The notes: generated from the sequence alone by a model not told the origin. Shown: positions 1-8,090, counted from the first letter of the stretch. The stretch is DNA of 21,253 nt from Bacteroidota bacterium (GCA_027371665.1 DAHXMP010000286.1:1-21253); one strand, 5' to 3'. Numbers and translations: made by a program.

Positions 1-157
1 TTTTTCATTACCTAATTTTGTAACTTGCTTATTAGTTTGATTTAAATTATAATTTTCAAAAAATTTAATTTCTGTGATTAAAAAATTGGTAAAAGTTTAT
101 TGAAATTAATTTTATTAATTTAATAATCATAAGAATAATAAAAAGCTTTAATAATTG
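1..157. other. AT-rich upstream region of the cyclase gene
   Basis: Very AT-rich DNA with no credible reading frame. It presumably holds the promoter and leader of the receptor gene that starts at 158. No convincing -35/-10 pair and no clear Shine-Dalgarno site can be seen. Its left boundary is the window edge, so it may be the end of a longer intergenic region. Confidence 0.5.
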
Positions 158-2956
158 ATGAAACACAAATTAACGATAATAGTCATTCTTTTGCTTTCAT
201 CATTAAATATGGGAGCCCGGCATGTTGATTTTGACTCAATTGAAATTTCTTTAAATTATCAAATCAAACATCAAAAAGTCAGCCATAATACTTTGCATCA
301 GATTTATGAACTGATTTCTCAAAATATTTATAAATATCCTATCAGGGCACTTCAATACAGTTTATTGCTGGAATATTACTCTAAGAACCTTAATAACAAA
401 TATGACCTGGCTACATCCTACAACAAAACTGGATTAATTTTTTTGAACCAGGGTTTATTAAAAGATGCATTGAATTATTATAATAAATCATTGAAATTAT
501 ATATTGAAATTAAAGATAGTAATGCTATCGGATATGACCTGAATGATTTGGGAAATGTCTATTATTATCTAAAAATAGGTGATTCGGCTGTTAGCAAATA
601 TGAGCAGGCAGCATTGATTTTATCAAAAATCAAGAATTATAACGGGCAGGCTTTATCATATAATAATCTCGGCTTTTATTATAATAATAACCATCAGTAC
701 GATAAAGCTATATTATATTTAAACAGGGCTTTGGATTTGAGAAGGTTGCTGCAGGACAGCATATTGATAGCCCATTCATATGAATTTATTGGAAATTTTT
801 ATACTGCTCAAAACAAATTCGATTCAGCAGAGGTATATTATAAAAATGCTATGACAATTTTTTGCAGGTTTGAACCTACAATCCATATTTTTGAATGTTT
901 AACATCATACTCTGAGATGTATATTTTAGAAGGTTTGCCAGATAGCTATATTACAGCCTTATTTGAAAAATACCAGATTAATAATAAAATGGAGCTTTTC
1001 CATCCGGGTAATAAAATTTATTTTAATATTGGAAAAAAATATTTTTATCAAAAACAATTTTCTCAATCAAGATATGTTTTACTTAAATCAATATTTTATA
1101 CAAAAAAATACAATGATGATGAAGTTTTGAGCAAAACATATGACCTATTGTCTCAAATCGAAAATCATTATAAAAACTTCAAACTTGCTTTAAATTATTA
1201 CGAACAGTTTTATCAAATAAAAGCATTAATTAATAATTACAGTAGTACAAAGATTTTAAAGGAATTATTACTTAGATACAATACAATAGCTGATGAAAAA
1301 GAAATATCAGATTTGGAAAAAGCTCGGAACTACGACCGTAACATATTTTTAATATCCGGTATTTTCTCTTTATTACTTATTTTTGGAATTATAATAATTC
1401 TCAGGTATTCTAGAGATAAAGCAAAATATAATTACTTGTTAAATAATGTTATTAATTCATTGACACATCCTTTTATTTTAATAAAGGCCGAAAATTTTAA
1501 AATTGTCCTTGCTAACCATGCTTCTTATAACAACGATATTAATATAATAGAAAAAGATAAATCGAATAAATGCTATTATTCAGTATGCAGGCTGGATAAC
1601 CCATGTAATAAATATGGCATGACCTGCCCTGTTTTGGAAGTTCAAAAGACTTTAAAACCACTTATTACCGAGCACCGCTATATTAATATTGACAATAAGA
1701 CTGTTTACAGGGAAATCCATGCTTTTCCTTTATTGAATAAAAAAGGTAAGCTGACAATGGTTATAGAATATATGTTCGATATAACCGAAAGAAAAAAACT
1801 CGAGGAGGAATTAAAAAAATTCTTCATTGCCGTAGAACAGGCTCCAAGCGATATTGTTATTACAAATAAAAAAGGCCTTATTGAATATGTAAATCCTCAT
1901 TTCCAGGGTACCACAGGTTATACACGCAATGAAGTAATTGGGAAAAATCCCAGGCTGTTAAAATCCGGAAAGATGCCTAAGAAATTTATCAAACAACTTT
2001 GGGATACTATTCTTGCAGGCAAAGTTTGGTTCGGGGATTTCATAGATAAAAAGAAAGACGGTACATTTTATTGGGAATCTGCAAGGATTGCTCCGATTCT
2101 TGATTCTGACAACAACATAACTCATTTTATCAAATTAAGCGAAGATGTTACTGCACGAAAATTTGCCGAGGAAAAACTAATAGAAAGTGAAAAAAGGCTC
2201 AGGGACGCCGGTGAAGCTAAGGACAAACTTTTATCTGATATTGAAATCGAGAGGGAAAAATCAGAGAAACTTTTATTAAATATACTTCCTGCCTCGATTG
2301 CCGACAGGCTAAAAACCGGGGAGGAAACAATTGCAGACCATTTCGACGAAGCAAGCGTTATATTTATTGACCTGACCGACTTCACGGGTTACTCGAGCAA
2401 AAGGAGTCCCGAAGAAGTGGTTAAAATGCTGAATGAAATTTTTACTAGGTTCGATAAAGTATCTGCAAAATACGGAATTGAAAAAATTAAAACCATCGGT
2501 GATAATTATATGGCCGCGGCAGGAATTCCTATCCCGAATAAGAACCATGCAAACGATATGATTAAAATGGCAATAGAAATCATGGAGCAGACTAAAGGTT
2601 TTATAACCGAAGATGGCTACGATTTGAATCTAAGAATAGGGCTTCATTGCGGGCCTGTTGCCGCAGGCGTTATCGGTAAACAAAAATTTATCTATGACCT
2701 TTGGGGCGACACTGTCAATACTGCTTCGAGAATGGAAACCACGGGTGAAATAGGCAGAATCCAATGTTCGGAAAGCTTCAGAAACAAAATAAATGATTAT
2801 TATATTCAGTTCGACAAGACTGTCGGCGATTCAAAAAATGATATTCATGGAAAATTCCTTATTAAATTCATCGAGAGAGGATTGATAGAAGTTAAAGGCA
2901 AGGGAAAAATGAGGACTTATTTTATTGAATATGAATTAACACACTATGTTCAATAA
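158..2956 (+). CDS. TPR - TM - PAS - PAS - class III adenylate/guanylate cyclase
   Basis: A 932-residue membrane receptor predicted to make a cyclic nucleotide. An N-terminal signal-like helix (about 1-20) is followed by tetratricopeptide repeats (about 80-380), one membrane helix (about 395-417), a first PAS domain with four cysteines (C472, C477, C483, C490), a second PAS domain (about 554-664), a charged coiled linker and a class III cyclase domain (about 720-932). Catalytic residues are all present in one chain: metal-binding D738 and D782, base-recognition K778 and D847, and N854 and R858. A K/D pair usually means ATP rather than GTP, so adenylate cyclase is favoured by inference. The TPR part should face the periplasm and the PAS/cyclase part the cytoplasm. 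The start is ATG 158; a TTG lies one codon upstream. The first 1.6 kb is visibly more AT-rich than the cyclase part. Confidence 0.93.
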   Translation: MKHKLTIIVILLLSSLNMGARHVDFDSIEISLNYQIKHQKVSHNTLHQIYELISQNIYKYPIRALQYSLLLEYYSKNLNNKYDLATSYNKTGLIFLNQGLLKDALNYYNKSLKLYIEIKDSNAIGYDLNDLGNVYYYLKIGDSAVSKYEQAALILSKIKNYNGQALSYNNLGFYYNNNHQYDKAILYLNRALDLRRLLQDSILIAHSYEFIGNFYTAQNKFDSAEVYYKNAMTIFCRFEPTIHIFECLTSYSEMYILEGLPDSYITALFEKYQINNKMELFHPGNKIYFNIGKKYFYQKQFSQSRYVLLKSIFYTKKYNDDEVLSKTYDLLSQIENHYKNFKLALNYYEQFYQIKALINNYSSTKILKELLLRYNTIADEKEISDLEKARNYDRNIFLISGIFSLLLIFGIIIILRYSRDKAKYNYLLNNVINSLTHPFILIKAENFKIVLANHASYNNDINIIEKDKSNKCYYSVCRLDNPCNKYGMTCPVLEVQKTLKPLITEHRYINIDNKTVYREIHAFPLLNKKGKLTMVIEYMFDITERKKLEEELKKFFIAVEQAPSDIVITNKKGLIEYVNPHFQGTTGYTRNEVIGKNPRLLKSGKMPKKFIKQLWDTILAGKVWFGDFIDKKKDGTFYWESARIAPILDSDNNITHFIKLSEDVTARKFAEEKLIESEKRLRDAGEAKDKLLSDIEIEREKSEKLLLNILPASIADRLKTGEETIADHFDEASVIFIDLTDFTGYSSKRSPEEVVKMLNEIFTRFDKVSAKYGIEKIKTIGDNYMAAAGIPIPNKNHANDMIKMAIEIMEQTKGFITEDGYDLNLRIGLHCGPVAAGVIGKQKFIYDLWGDTVNTASRMETTGEIGRIQCSESFRNKINDYYIQFDKTVGDSKNDIHGKFLIKFIERGLIEVKGKGKMRTYFIEYELTHYVQ

Positions 2957-3067
2957 ATAATTCTCCCTGTATAATTTCATCATTTTAAAATAATTTTTAC
3001 TATATTTCTGAGACCTTTTTGCCTCTCATGTGTCATTGTAATATAAAAAGTCAAATTTTGAAGAAAG

Positions 3068-3091
3068 TTTTGGATATAATTTATTTTGTTA
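3068..3091 (+). promoter_or_regulatory. Possible promoter block shared with 7432-7455
   Basis: These 24 bases match 7432-7455 at 20 positions: both start TTTTGGAT, have an AT core (here including TATAAT) and end TTATTTTGTTA or ATTATTTTGTTA. The second copy lies 21 bases before the ATG of the lipoprotein gene at 7477, a sensible promoter position. Here it would drive transcription through the stem-loop array toward the WD40 gene. This rests on similarity and position only; the spacing does not fit the classical Bacteroidetes -33/-7 pattern. Confidence 0.25.
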
Positions 3092-3187
3092 ATATTGGGA
3101 TGTTTAATGTTAATCAACAAAATAGGAAGAAAAAATTATAGAGAAATAAAATTGTACATAAATAGTAAGCGTATGCTTGCTTTTGTT

Positions 3188-3316
3188 CATTCTTTAAAAC
3201 CGCTAATAATGACTACGAAGAACAATTGCGAATACGTCCAATTTGGGCGTATTCCGATGTCTTTCGTAGAGGGTGCTTAGCGGTATCCCAAAGAATGGGC
3301 GTATGTGAATATGCCC
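3188..3316. repeat. Large interrupted hairpin plus a second GGGCGTAT hairpin
   Basis: Four nested helices form one long stem: CATTCTTT (3188-3195) with 3290-3297, ACCGCTAA (3199-3206) with 3277-3284, CTACGAA (3213-3219) with 3263-3269, and GAATACGTCC (3230-3239) with 3245-3254, the last allowing one G-T pair around an AATTT loop. A second hairpin follows at once: GGGCGTAT (3297-3304), loop GTGA, ATATGCCC (3309-3316), then GTTTTAATTT. Both hairpins contain GGGCGTAT (3245-3252 and 3297-3304). The element could be a REP/MITE-like intergenic repeat or a structured RNA in the leader of the WD40 gene. No transposase or reverse transcriptase is nearby. Confidence 0.75.
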
Positions 3317-3364
3317 GTTTTAATTTGTAATAAATGTTATTTATATAAATCTGGGGAGGAAATC

Positions 3365-4660
3365 ATGAAAAAGCTGTTTGTTTCTTTTATGTTGTTATTT
3401 GCAATAATTCATTTCCTACAGGCACAGCCTGTGCCGCAGACGGTACCTGATACTTTATGGACAAAAATTACTGGTCCTCAATCAGTGAATTCAGTTAGGT
3501 TTTCACCTGACGGAAATTATGTTGCCGCTGGCACAGACCAGGGTCATATTTATATTTACAATTCTCTGACTGGTGAACTTTTAAAACAGTTCTATCATCC
3601 CAAAGGAGTTGAGGAATTAGCTTTTAGTATTGATGGAAAATATTTAGCAAGCTGTGGAGATGATGGACTGGCGAGAATTTGGGATATACAACATGATAGT
3701 CTTTTTAAGACTCTTCTTTCACAAACATTATATCCTAATTTCGATGGATTAGCTTTATCATTGAATTTTAGTATTGATAGAAAATATCTAGCAGTAAATC
3801 AAACCGTAAGTGATAAGATTTTTATATTTAATACAAATGATTTTACATTGATTGATTCTATACAGAGACCTTTTGCAAGACTTACTGTTCGATTCTCACC
3901 AGATAACCACTATCTTGCTGTTTCTACATATCAAGACAAAAGTGGCAATTCATATGTTGAATTAGTAAATACTACAAATTGGCAGATTGAAACTGATTTA
4001 TATCCGGAAGTCAATAATATTATCAAAGATATAGAATATTCACCTGACGGGACAATGCTTGCCACAGCTTGCTGGGATGGGCATATCAGAATTTGGGATA
4101 TGAATACAAAGAAAATGATTAGAGATATTAATGAGGGCAATGGAATACAAATTAGAAGCATTTCATTCAGACATGATAATCAATCAATATTTTTTAGTGA
4201 AGGTAATTATGAAAGTGAGAAATTAAAGGAAATAAGAATTCAAAACGATTCTTTAGAGAATGAATGGGATTGGGCAATTTTTAGAGGTGCCTCAATTCAA
4301 GCAATTTCAGTTCATCCAAATGATAGTATCATAGCAATAGGTGATGAATTGGGCTTAGTTCTTATTAAAGTAAATAACATAACTTCAGTTAAAGAAATTT
4401 CAAATACTAATGAAGAACAAATAAAACCAAATCCGACAAATGGTTTGGTTATAATTTCTTATTTATTATTAAAACCTGATAATATAAAAATAGAACTATA
4501 CTCATCTCTTGGTTCTTTTTTAAAGCAATTGCAAAATATATTCACTGATTTAGGTTATCATGAATTTTCATTCGATGCCTCTTTCTTGGCTTCTGGTCAA
4601 TATTTCATTAAAGTTTCTTCAGATTCTTTTACCAAAACTTATAAACTTGTAAAGGAGTAA
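3365..4660 (+). CDS. Secreted WD40-repeat protein with T9SS sorting domain
   Basis: A 431-residue predicted secreted protein. A signal peptide (about 1-20, ending near LQAQ) is followed by WD40 beta-propeller repeats, seen as recurring VRFSPDGNYVAAG / LAFSIDGKYLASCGDDG / RIWD segments over about residues 35-330. The last 78 residues (from about 354) look like a type A T9SS C-terminal sorting domain: KPNPTNG start, SGQYFIKV, and a basic end TYKLVKE. The expected fate is export through the inner membrane and then T9SS display or release. ATG 3365 is chosen over an in-frame upstream start at 3305 because a strong GGGGAGGA (3353-3360) sits just before it and the signal peptide begins there. The next gene starts within a few bases of its stop, so the two are probably co-transcribed. 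Confidence 0.88.
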   Translation: MKKLFVSFMLLFAIIHFLQAQPVPQTVPDTLWTKITGPQSVNSVRFSPDGNYVAAGTDQGHIYIYNSLTGELLKQFYHPKGVEELAFSIDGKYLASCGDDGLARIWDIQHDSLFKTLLSQTLYPNFDGLALSLNFSIDRKYLAVNQTVSDKIFIFNTNDFTLIDSIQRPFARLTVRFSPDNHYLAVSTYQDKSGNSYVELVNTTNWQIETDLYPEVNNIIKDIEYSPDGTMLATACWDGHIRIWDMNTKKMIRDINEGNGIQIRSISFRHDNQSIFFSEGNYESEKLKEIRIQNDSLENEWDWAIFRGASIQAISVHPNDSIIAIGDELGLVLIKVNNITSVKEISNTNEEQIKPNPTNGLVIISYLLLKPDNIKIELYSSLGSFLKQLQNIFTDLGYHEFSFDASFLASGQYFIKVSSDSFTKTYKLVKE

Positions 4661-4665
4661 TGAGC

Positions 4666-5088
4666 ATGAGAAACTTAATAAAAATATTCGTAATATTAAT
4701 GAGTTTTGTAATATGCAATGCTCAAGACATCATTGACCCACAGCCATTACAAATGACATTCAGAAGCAGATTCTCAGGACTTGATACAACGGGAATTTTA
4801 TCAACTAAATATTTTCCACAGGATAAATTTATTATGGGATGGCAGTGGGGCCAGAATCCACGCATTACAGCAGAACTATCGAGCAATATGTATCAATGCC
4901 AATATTGGGAACAAGCTTTTGACAGCATCCCGGATTATGTTCCTCCTTATAAGATTTATACAATAACGGGAGCTCCGGATAATTTTCCTTATAATTCCGA
5001 ATCCATTCAATGGGAGCCGACGCTGAAGATACAGTCTTCGACTCCTCCTTCGACTCCTCTCAGGATGACATTGCTCAGGATGACATGA
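4666..5088 (+). CDS. Truncated secreted protein fragment (140 aa)
   Basis: The frame encodes 140 residues: a clear signal peptide (about 1-16, to ICNAQ), then a sequence beginning DIIDPQPLQMTFRSRFSG that I do not recognise. The frame reads straight into an intergenic repeat: residues from about 124 on (SSTPPSTPLRMTLLRMT) are a translation of CTTCGACTCC...CTCAGGATGACA repeat units. It therefore looks like the N-terminal remnant of a larger secreted protein cut off by repeat insertion or a deletion; no continuation is visible before mnmG. The start is ATG 4666, eight bases after AAAGGAG (4651-4657); ATG 4660 overlaps the stop of the WD40 gene but sits too close to that site. Function unknown; it may be a pseudogene. 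Confidence 0.6.
   Translation: MRNLIKIFVILMSFVICNAQDIIDPQPLQMTFRSRFSGLDTTGILSTKYFPQDKFIMGWQWGQNPRITAELSSNMYQCQYWEQAFDSIPDYVPPYKIYTITGAPDNFPYNSESIQWEPTLKIQSSTPPSTPLRMTLLRMT
5036..5085. repeat. CTTCGACTCC / CTCAGGATGACA repeat cluster
   Basis: Partial and complete copies of one short intergenic repeat: CTTCGACTCC at 5036-5045, a complete 23-base unit at 5048-5070 (CTTCGACTCC ... CTCAGGATGACA), and a partial TTGCTCAGGATGACA at 5071-5085. A diverged copy lies at 5432-5454. It supplies the last 17 codons of the truncated gene. Confidence 0.7.
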
Positions 5089-5310
5089 TTTTCAATAAAT
5101 CTTTAATGTTTGAATTTTTAAAAAAAAGTTACTAATTTTCACGCAAAGACGCAAAGGAAGGCAATTAGTCGTTAGTCGGGAGTCGGTAGTTGAGAGTAAA
5201 TAGCAAATAGATGATAGAAAATAGTTGGGAAAAGGCTTTGTAAACTTTGTGCCTGTTGTTCTTTGTGGCCTTTGTGTTTAAATAGCGTGGCTGCGGGTTG
5301 ACGGGGATTG

Positions 5311-5330
5311 ATTCCTGCTTTCGCAGGAAT
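5311..5330. repeat. Perfect 8-bp palindromic hairpin (REP-like)
   Basis: Stem ATTCCTGC (5311-5318) pairs exactly with GCAGGAAT (5323-5330) around a TTTC loop, followed by GACA. It sits among other short repeat families, which suggests a dispersed REP-like element rather than a terminator; no T-run follows. Confidence 0.65.
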
Positions 5331-5387
5331 GACAGAGTCAATGACGAATTATAAATTACGAATGGTGGTGAGATTTTGATTATAAAA

Positions 5388-5409
5388 TCCCCCTTTGAAG
5401 AAAGAGGGA
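5388..5409. repeat. TCCCCCTTT hairpin, diverged copy
   Basis: TCCCCCTTT (5388-5396), loop GAAG, AAAGAGGGA (5401-5409): 8 of 9 pairs. It belongs to the same family as the better-formed hairpin at 9943-9964. No T-run follows on the + strand, so it is more likely a repeat than a working terminator here. Confidence 0.6.
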
Positions 5410-5431
5410 AAGGAATTGACACTATGTAGCC

Positions 5432-5454
5432 CTTCGAATACGCTCAGTGTGACA
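5432..5454. repeat. Diverged CTTCGA...TGACA repeat unit
   Basis: A 23-base unit starting CTTCGAATACGCTCAG and ending TGACA. It matches the unit at 5048-5070 at 18 of 23 positions. Confidence 0.6.
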
Positions 5455-5517
5455 CGGATGAAATTTATTAGAATAAAATTCGTCATACCTCTTTGAATTT
5501 TCAATAAATTATTAATA

Positions 5518-7380
5518 ATGCAAAACAGTTTCGACATAATCGTAATCGGCGGGGGACATGCCGGAATAGAGGCATCGTTCGTTGCAGCAAACATGGGATG
5601 CAAAACCGCACTCGTAACCATGAGCCTGAAAACGCTCGGCAAGCCTTCGTGCAATCCTTCCGTCGGCGGAACCGCAAAGGGGCATCTCGTCAAGGAGATT
5701 GACGCACTTGGCGGAGCCATGGGCATACTCACGGACAAAGCCGGCTTGCAGTTCAAAATGCTGAATAAGTCAAAGGGACCTGCAATCTGGTCGCCGCGGG
5801 CACAAATTGACAAAGACCTTTACCCTCAATATGCACACGGTTTTCTGATAAAGACGAAGAATCTAACTCTATTAACGACTATGGTTTATGAAATTATTAT
5901 CGAAAAAGGGAAAGCCGTTGGAATTTTGACGACAGATAATGAGGTGATTCGTGCAAAGGCAATTATTTTCTGCTCGGGGACATTTTTGAACGGGGTGATG
6001 TACACCGGTATGAAGGCAACTAAGGGAGGAAGGTTTGGTGAAAAGCCTTCGGAGCATGTCTCGGACAAGCTGAAAGAATACGGCTTTGAAGTCGGAAGGC
6101 TGAAAACAGGCACTCCGCCACGAATCCTGGATTCCTCGATTGATTACTCAAAGCTTCAGAATGCTTACGGGGACGAACCGCCGGAGCCTTTCTCGTTCAG
6201 AACTCACGAGGTCAGGAACAGGATTATGTGCTACATGACCGCAACGAATGAAAAGACACATGATGTGCTGAGAACCGGATTCGACCGCTCGCCGATGTTC
6301 ACTGGACTTATTAAAGGCACGGGACCCCGCTACTGCCCTTCAATCGAGGACAAGGTGGCAAGATTTGCGGATAAAAATTCGCATAAAATTCTGCTCGAAC
6401 CGGAAGGGCTGAACACAAATTCGGTTTATCTGAACGGTTTTTCTTCCAGCCTGCCCGAAGACATACAGGAAAAAGCAGTGAGAACTATTCCGGGCTTGGA
6501 GAATGCAATATTGATACGCTACGCTTATGCCGTCGAATATGATTTCTTCTATCCTTATCAACTGAAATTCACGCTCGAAACAAAGCCTGTCGAGAACCTG
6601 TATTTCGCCGGGCAAATCAACGGAACATCGGGATACGAGGAAGCTGCTGCACAGGGCTTAATCGCAGGAATAAATGCCGCACTCAATATCAAAGGAGAAG
6701 GTGAATTTACGCTGAAACGCTCCGAAGCATATATAGGAGTATTGATTGACGACCTGGTGAACAAAAGCACTGACGAGCCTTACCGCATATTTACATCGCT
6801 TGCCGAATACCGCCTCCTGCTCAGGCAGGACAATGCAAGGCAGAGACTGATGAAATACGGCTATGAGCTTGGACTAATCAAAGAACCGGATTACCGCAAA
6901 AACCTCGAAGAGCAGGAATCGCTGAAGAAGTCATATGATTATACCTTCAATATTAAGTACAAACCGGAAGAAATCAATCCTTACCTCGAGTCGGTAAACG
7001 AATCTCCCGTACCTGAAACGACAGACCTGTACACGCTCGCTAAGAGGAGCAACGTCGAGCTCAACGACCTTTTCAGCAGGGTAAACGGCTTGCCGCCGGA
7101 GTTTAAGAAAATGATAAAAAGATATAACATTGCTGAAAAATTGCAGACAGAAATCAGGTACGAAGGCTATATCAAGCGTCAGGCAAAGGAAATCGAATAC
7201 TTTCTCGAAAACGAGAACAAGCGAATCCCGGAGGACTTCGACTACGGAAGGGTCAATTCACTCTCGAAAGAAGCAATCGAAAAGCTTAAACGCATACGCC
7301 CCGCCTCACTTGGACAGGCAAGCCGCATTTCCGGCATATCCGCCTCGGATGTCTCGATTCTAACTTTATACCTCAGATGA
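5518..7380 (+). CDS. mnmG: MnmG, tRNA U34 carboxymethylaminomethyl-modification enzyme
   Basis: MnmG (GidA) works with MnmE to add the (carboxymethyl)aminomethyl group to wobble uridine 34 of certain tRNAs, using FAD, NADH, tetrahydrofolate and GTP hydrolysis by MnmE. At 620 residues it is full length. The FAD-binding GGGHAG is at residues 11-16; CNPSVGG carries C45; GRLKTGTPPR, GTGPRYCPSIEDK (C273) and INGTSGYEEAAAQG are all family signatures. The C-terminal MnmE/tRNA-binding region is complete, ending SGISASDVSILTLYLR. The start ATG 5518 gives the family's usual N-terminus. The gene is clearly more GC-rich than its neighbours. In many bacteria mnmG lies close to oriC, which fits the nearby parS pair. 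Confidence 0.98.
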   Translation: MQNSFDIIVIGGGHAGIEASFVAANMGCKTALVTMSLKTLGKPSCNPSVGGTAKGHLVKEIDALGGAMGILTDKAGLQFKMLNKSKGPAIWSPRAQIDKDLYPQYAHGFLIKTKNLTLLTTMVYEIIIEKGKAVGILTTDNEVIRAKAIIFCSGTFLNGVMYTGMKATKGGRFGEKPSEHVSDKLKEYGFEVGRLKTGTPPRILDSSIDYSKLQNAYGDEPPEPFSFRTHEVRNRIMCYMTATNEKTHDVLRTGFDRSPMFTGLIKGTGPRYCPSIEDKVARFADKNSHKILLEPEGLNTNSVYLNGFSSSLPEDIQEKAVRTIPGLENAILIRYAYAVEYDFFYPYQLKFTLETKPVENLYFAGQINGTSGYEEAAAQGLIAGINAALNIKGEGEFTLKRSEAYIGVLIDDLVNKSTDEPYRIFTSLAEYRLLLRQDNARQRLMKYGYELGLIKEPDYRKNLEEQESLKKSYDYTFNIKYKPEEINPYLESVNESPVPETTDLYTLAKRSNVELNDLFSRVNGLPPEFKKMIKRYNIAEKLQTEIRYEGYIKRQAKEIEYFLENENKRIPEDFDYGRVNSLSKEAIEKLKRIRPASLGQASRISGISASDVSILTLYLR

Positions 7381-7431
7381 AATAATTCATTTTTCAAATA
7401 TTTTCTTTTATTTTACCTTATATTTTCTGAA

Positions 7432-7455
7432 TTTTGGATGATAATTATTTTGTTA
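7432..7455 (+). promoter_or_regulatory. Possible promoter of the lipoprotein gene
   Basis: A 24-base block sharing 20 positions with 3068-3091, ending ATTATTTTGTTA. It lies 21 bases before the ATG at 7477 in the only intergenic gap between mnmG and the lipoprotein. Inferred from similarity and position. Confidence 0.25.
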
Positions 7456-7476
7456 CAGTATAAAGATTAATTTAAC

Positions 7477-8037
7477 ATGAGGAGAACGACAATATTTTTA
7501 ATCGTGTTTTCGGTATTAATATTTAATTGCATATCCTGCAAGAAGAACAACGAGCCAAAAGAGACTGTAACTATGGTTAAACCGGATGATTACTATCATT
7601 ATATATTGGACGAAGACAATAAAATTATATCAAAAATGCTCGATTTAAATAAAGCATTCGATATGGCGGATGCAAGAAGGATTGACCATATGCTCAAAAT
7701 GCTTCAGAAACAAACCGAATCGTCGGTCTATGAGATTGCAAAGCTGAAGCCTTTTGAAAATGACAGTTCACTAAAAACATCGGCAAAAAAATTATTTGAA
7801 TTTTACAAATCATTATCAGAAGAAGAATATGTTGATTTAAGCGATATATTAAAAAAGAAAGAATTATCTGACGATGATATCGCAAAATGCAGAAAAATTC
7901 AAAAAAGCATTATCGAGAGAGAATCACCTCTTGATATAAATTTCACTAATGCTCAAAATGAATTTGCAGCAAAATATGGTTTTCAGCTTAAATCAAACTC
8001 TAAGTTACAATCAGAGATAAAAAACAAAGATAAATAA
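7477..8037 (+). CDS. Putative lipoprotein, unknown function
   Basis: A 186-residue protein with a signal peptide (MRRTTIFLIVFSVLIFNCISC) and a probable lipid-attachment cysteine at C21 (or C18), followed by KKNNEPKE. The rest is charged and predicted mostly helical, with a coiled-coil-like stretch around residues 45-125 and a hydrophilic lysine-rich tail. I do not recognise a family with confidence; the helical layout is reminiscent of small surface lipoproteins of unknown role in Bacteroidota and spirochetes. The start is ATG 7477, which is also where the signal peptide begins. It is separated from mnmG by about 96 bases with its own possible promoter, and from the next gene by the parS pair. 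Confidence 0.8.
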   Translation: MRRTTIFLIVFSVLIFNCISCKKNNEPKETVTMVKPDDYYHYILDEDNKIISKMLDLNKAFDMADARRIDHMLKMLQKQTESSVYEIAKLKPFENDSSLKTSAKKLFEFYKSLSEEEYVDLSDILKKKELSDDDIAKCRKIQKSIIERESPLDINFTNAQNEFAAKYGFQLKSNSKLQSEIKNKDK

Positions 8038-8072
8038 TTGTAATCTATTATAAAACATACAACATAACAAAA

Positions 8073-8090
8073 ATGTTTCACGTGGAACAT
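8073..8090 (+). promoter_or_regulatory. parS: parS site 1 (ParB-binding)
   Basis: ATGTTTCACGTGGAACAT. The core 16-mer reads TGTTCCACGTGAAACA on the minus strand, an exact match to the established chromosomal parS consensus TGTTNCACGTGAAACA (N = C). ParB (Spo0J) nucleates here and spreads to organise chromosome segregation with ParA and SMC. Confidence 0.88.

Larger units (their letters stand above)
2957..3364. other. 408-base intergenic region with structured element
   Basis: No credible gene. The first part is plain AT-rich DNA. A promoter-like block lies at 3068-3091 and a large inverted-repeat array at 3188-3316; both are listed separately. A 64-codon frame at 3086-3280 runs through the stem-loops and has no recognisable protein features, so I treat it as spurious. 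Confidence 0.6.
5089..5517. other. 429-base intergenic patch of mixed short repeats
   Basis: No credible gene on either strand. From left to right: ACGCAAAGACGCAAAGG (about 5140-5156); a degenerate TTAGTCGG/GAGTCGGTAG-type stretch (about 5166-5230); a roughly complementary CTTTGTGGCCTTTGTGT block (about 5262-5278); a perfect hairpin at 5311-5330; a CCCCCTTT hairpin at 5388-5409; and a CTTCGA...GTGTGACA unit at 5432-5454. The mnmG promoter must lie in or after this patch, but I cannot point to it. Confidence 0.6.

Noticed and set aside
3086..3280. 64-codon reading frame ahead of the WD40 gene
   Set aside because: It runs across the stem-loop array, has no recognisable protein features, and its codons are explained by the inverted repeats.
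3188..3316. Integron attC site or retron RNA
   Set aside because: No GTTRRRY/RYYYAAC core boxes at the stem ends, no integrase and no reverse transcriptase nearby.
5349..5813. 154-codon minus-strand frame across the mnmG start
   Set aside because: It overlaps the conserved mnmG N-terminus and repeats; typical shadow frame.
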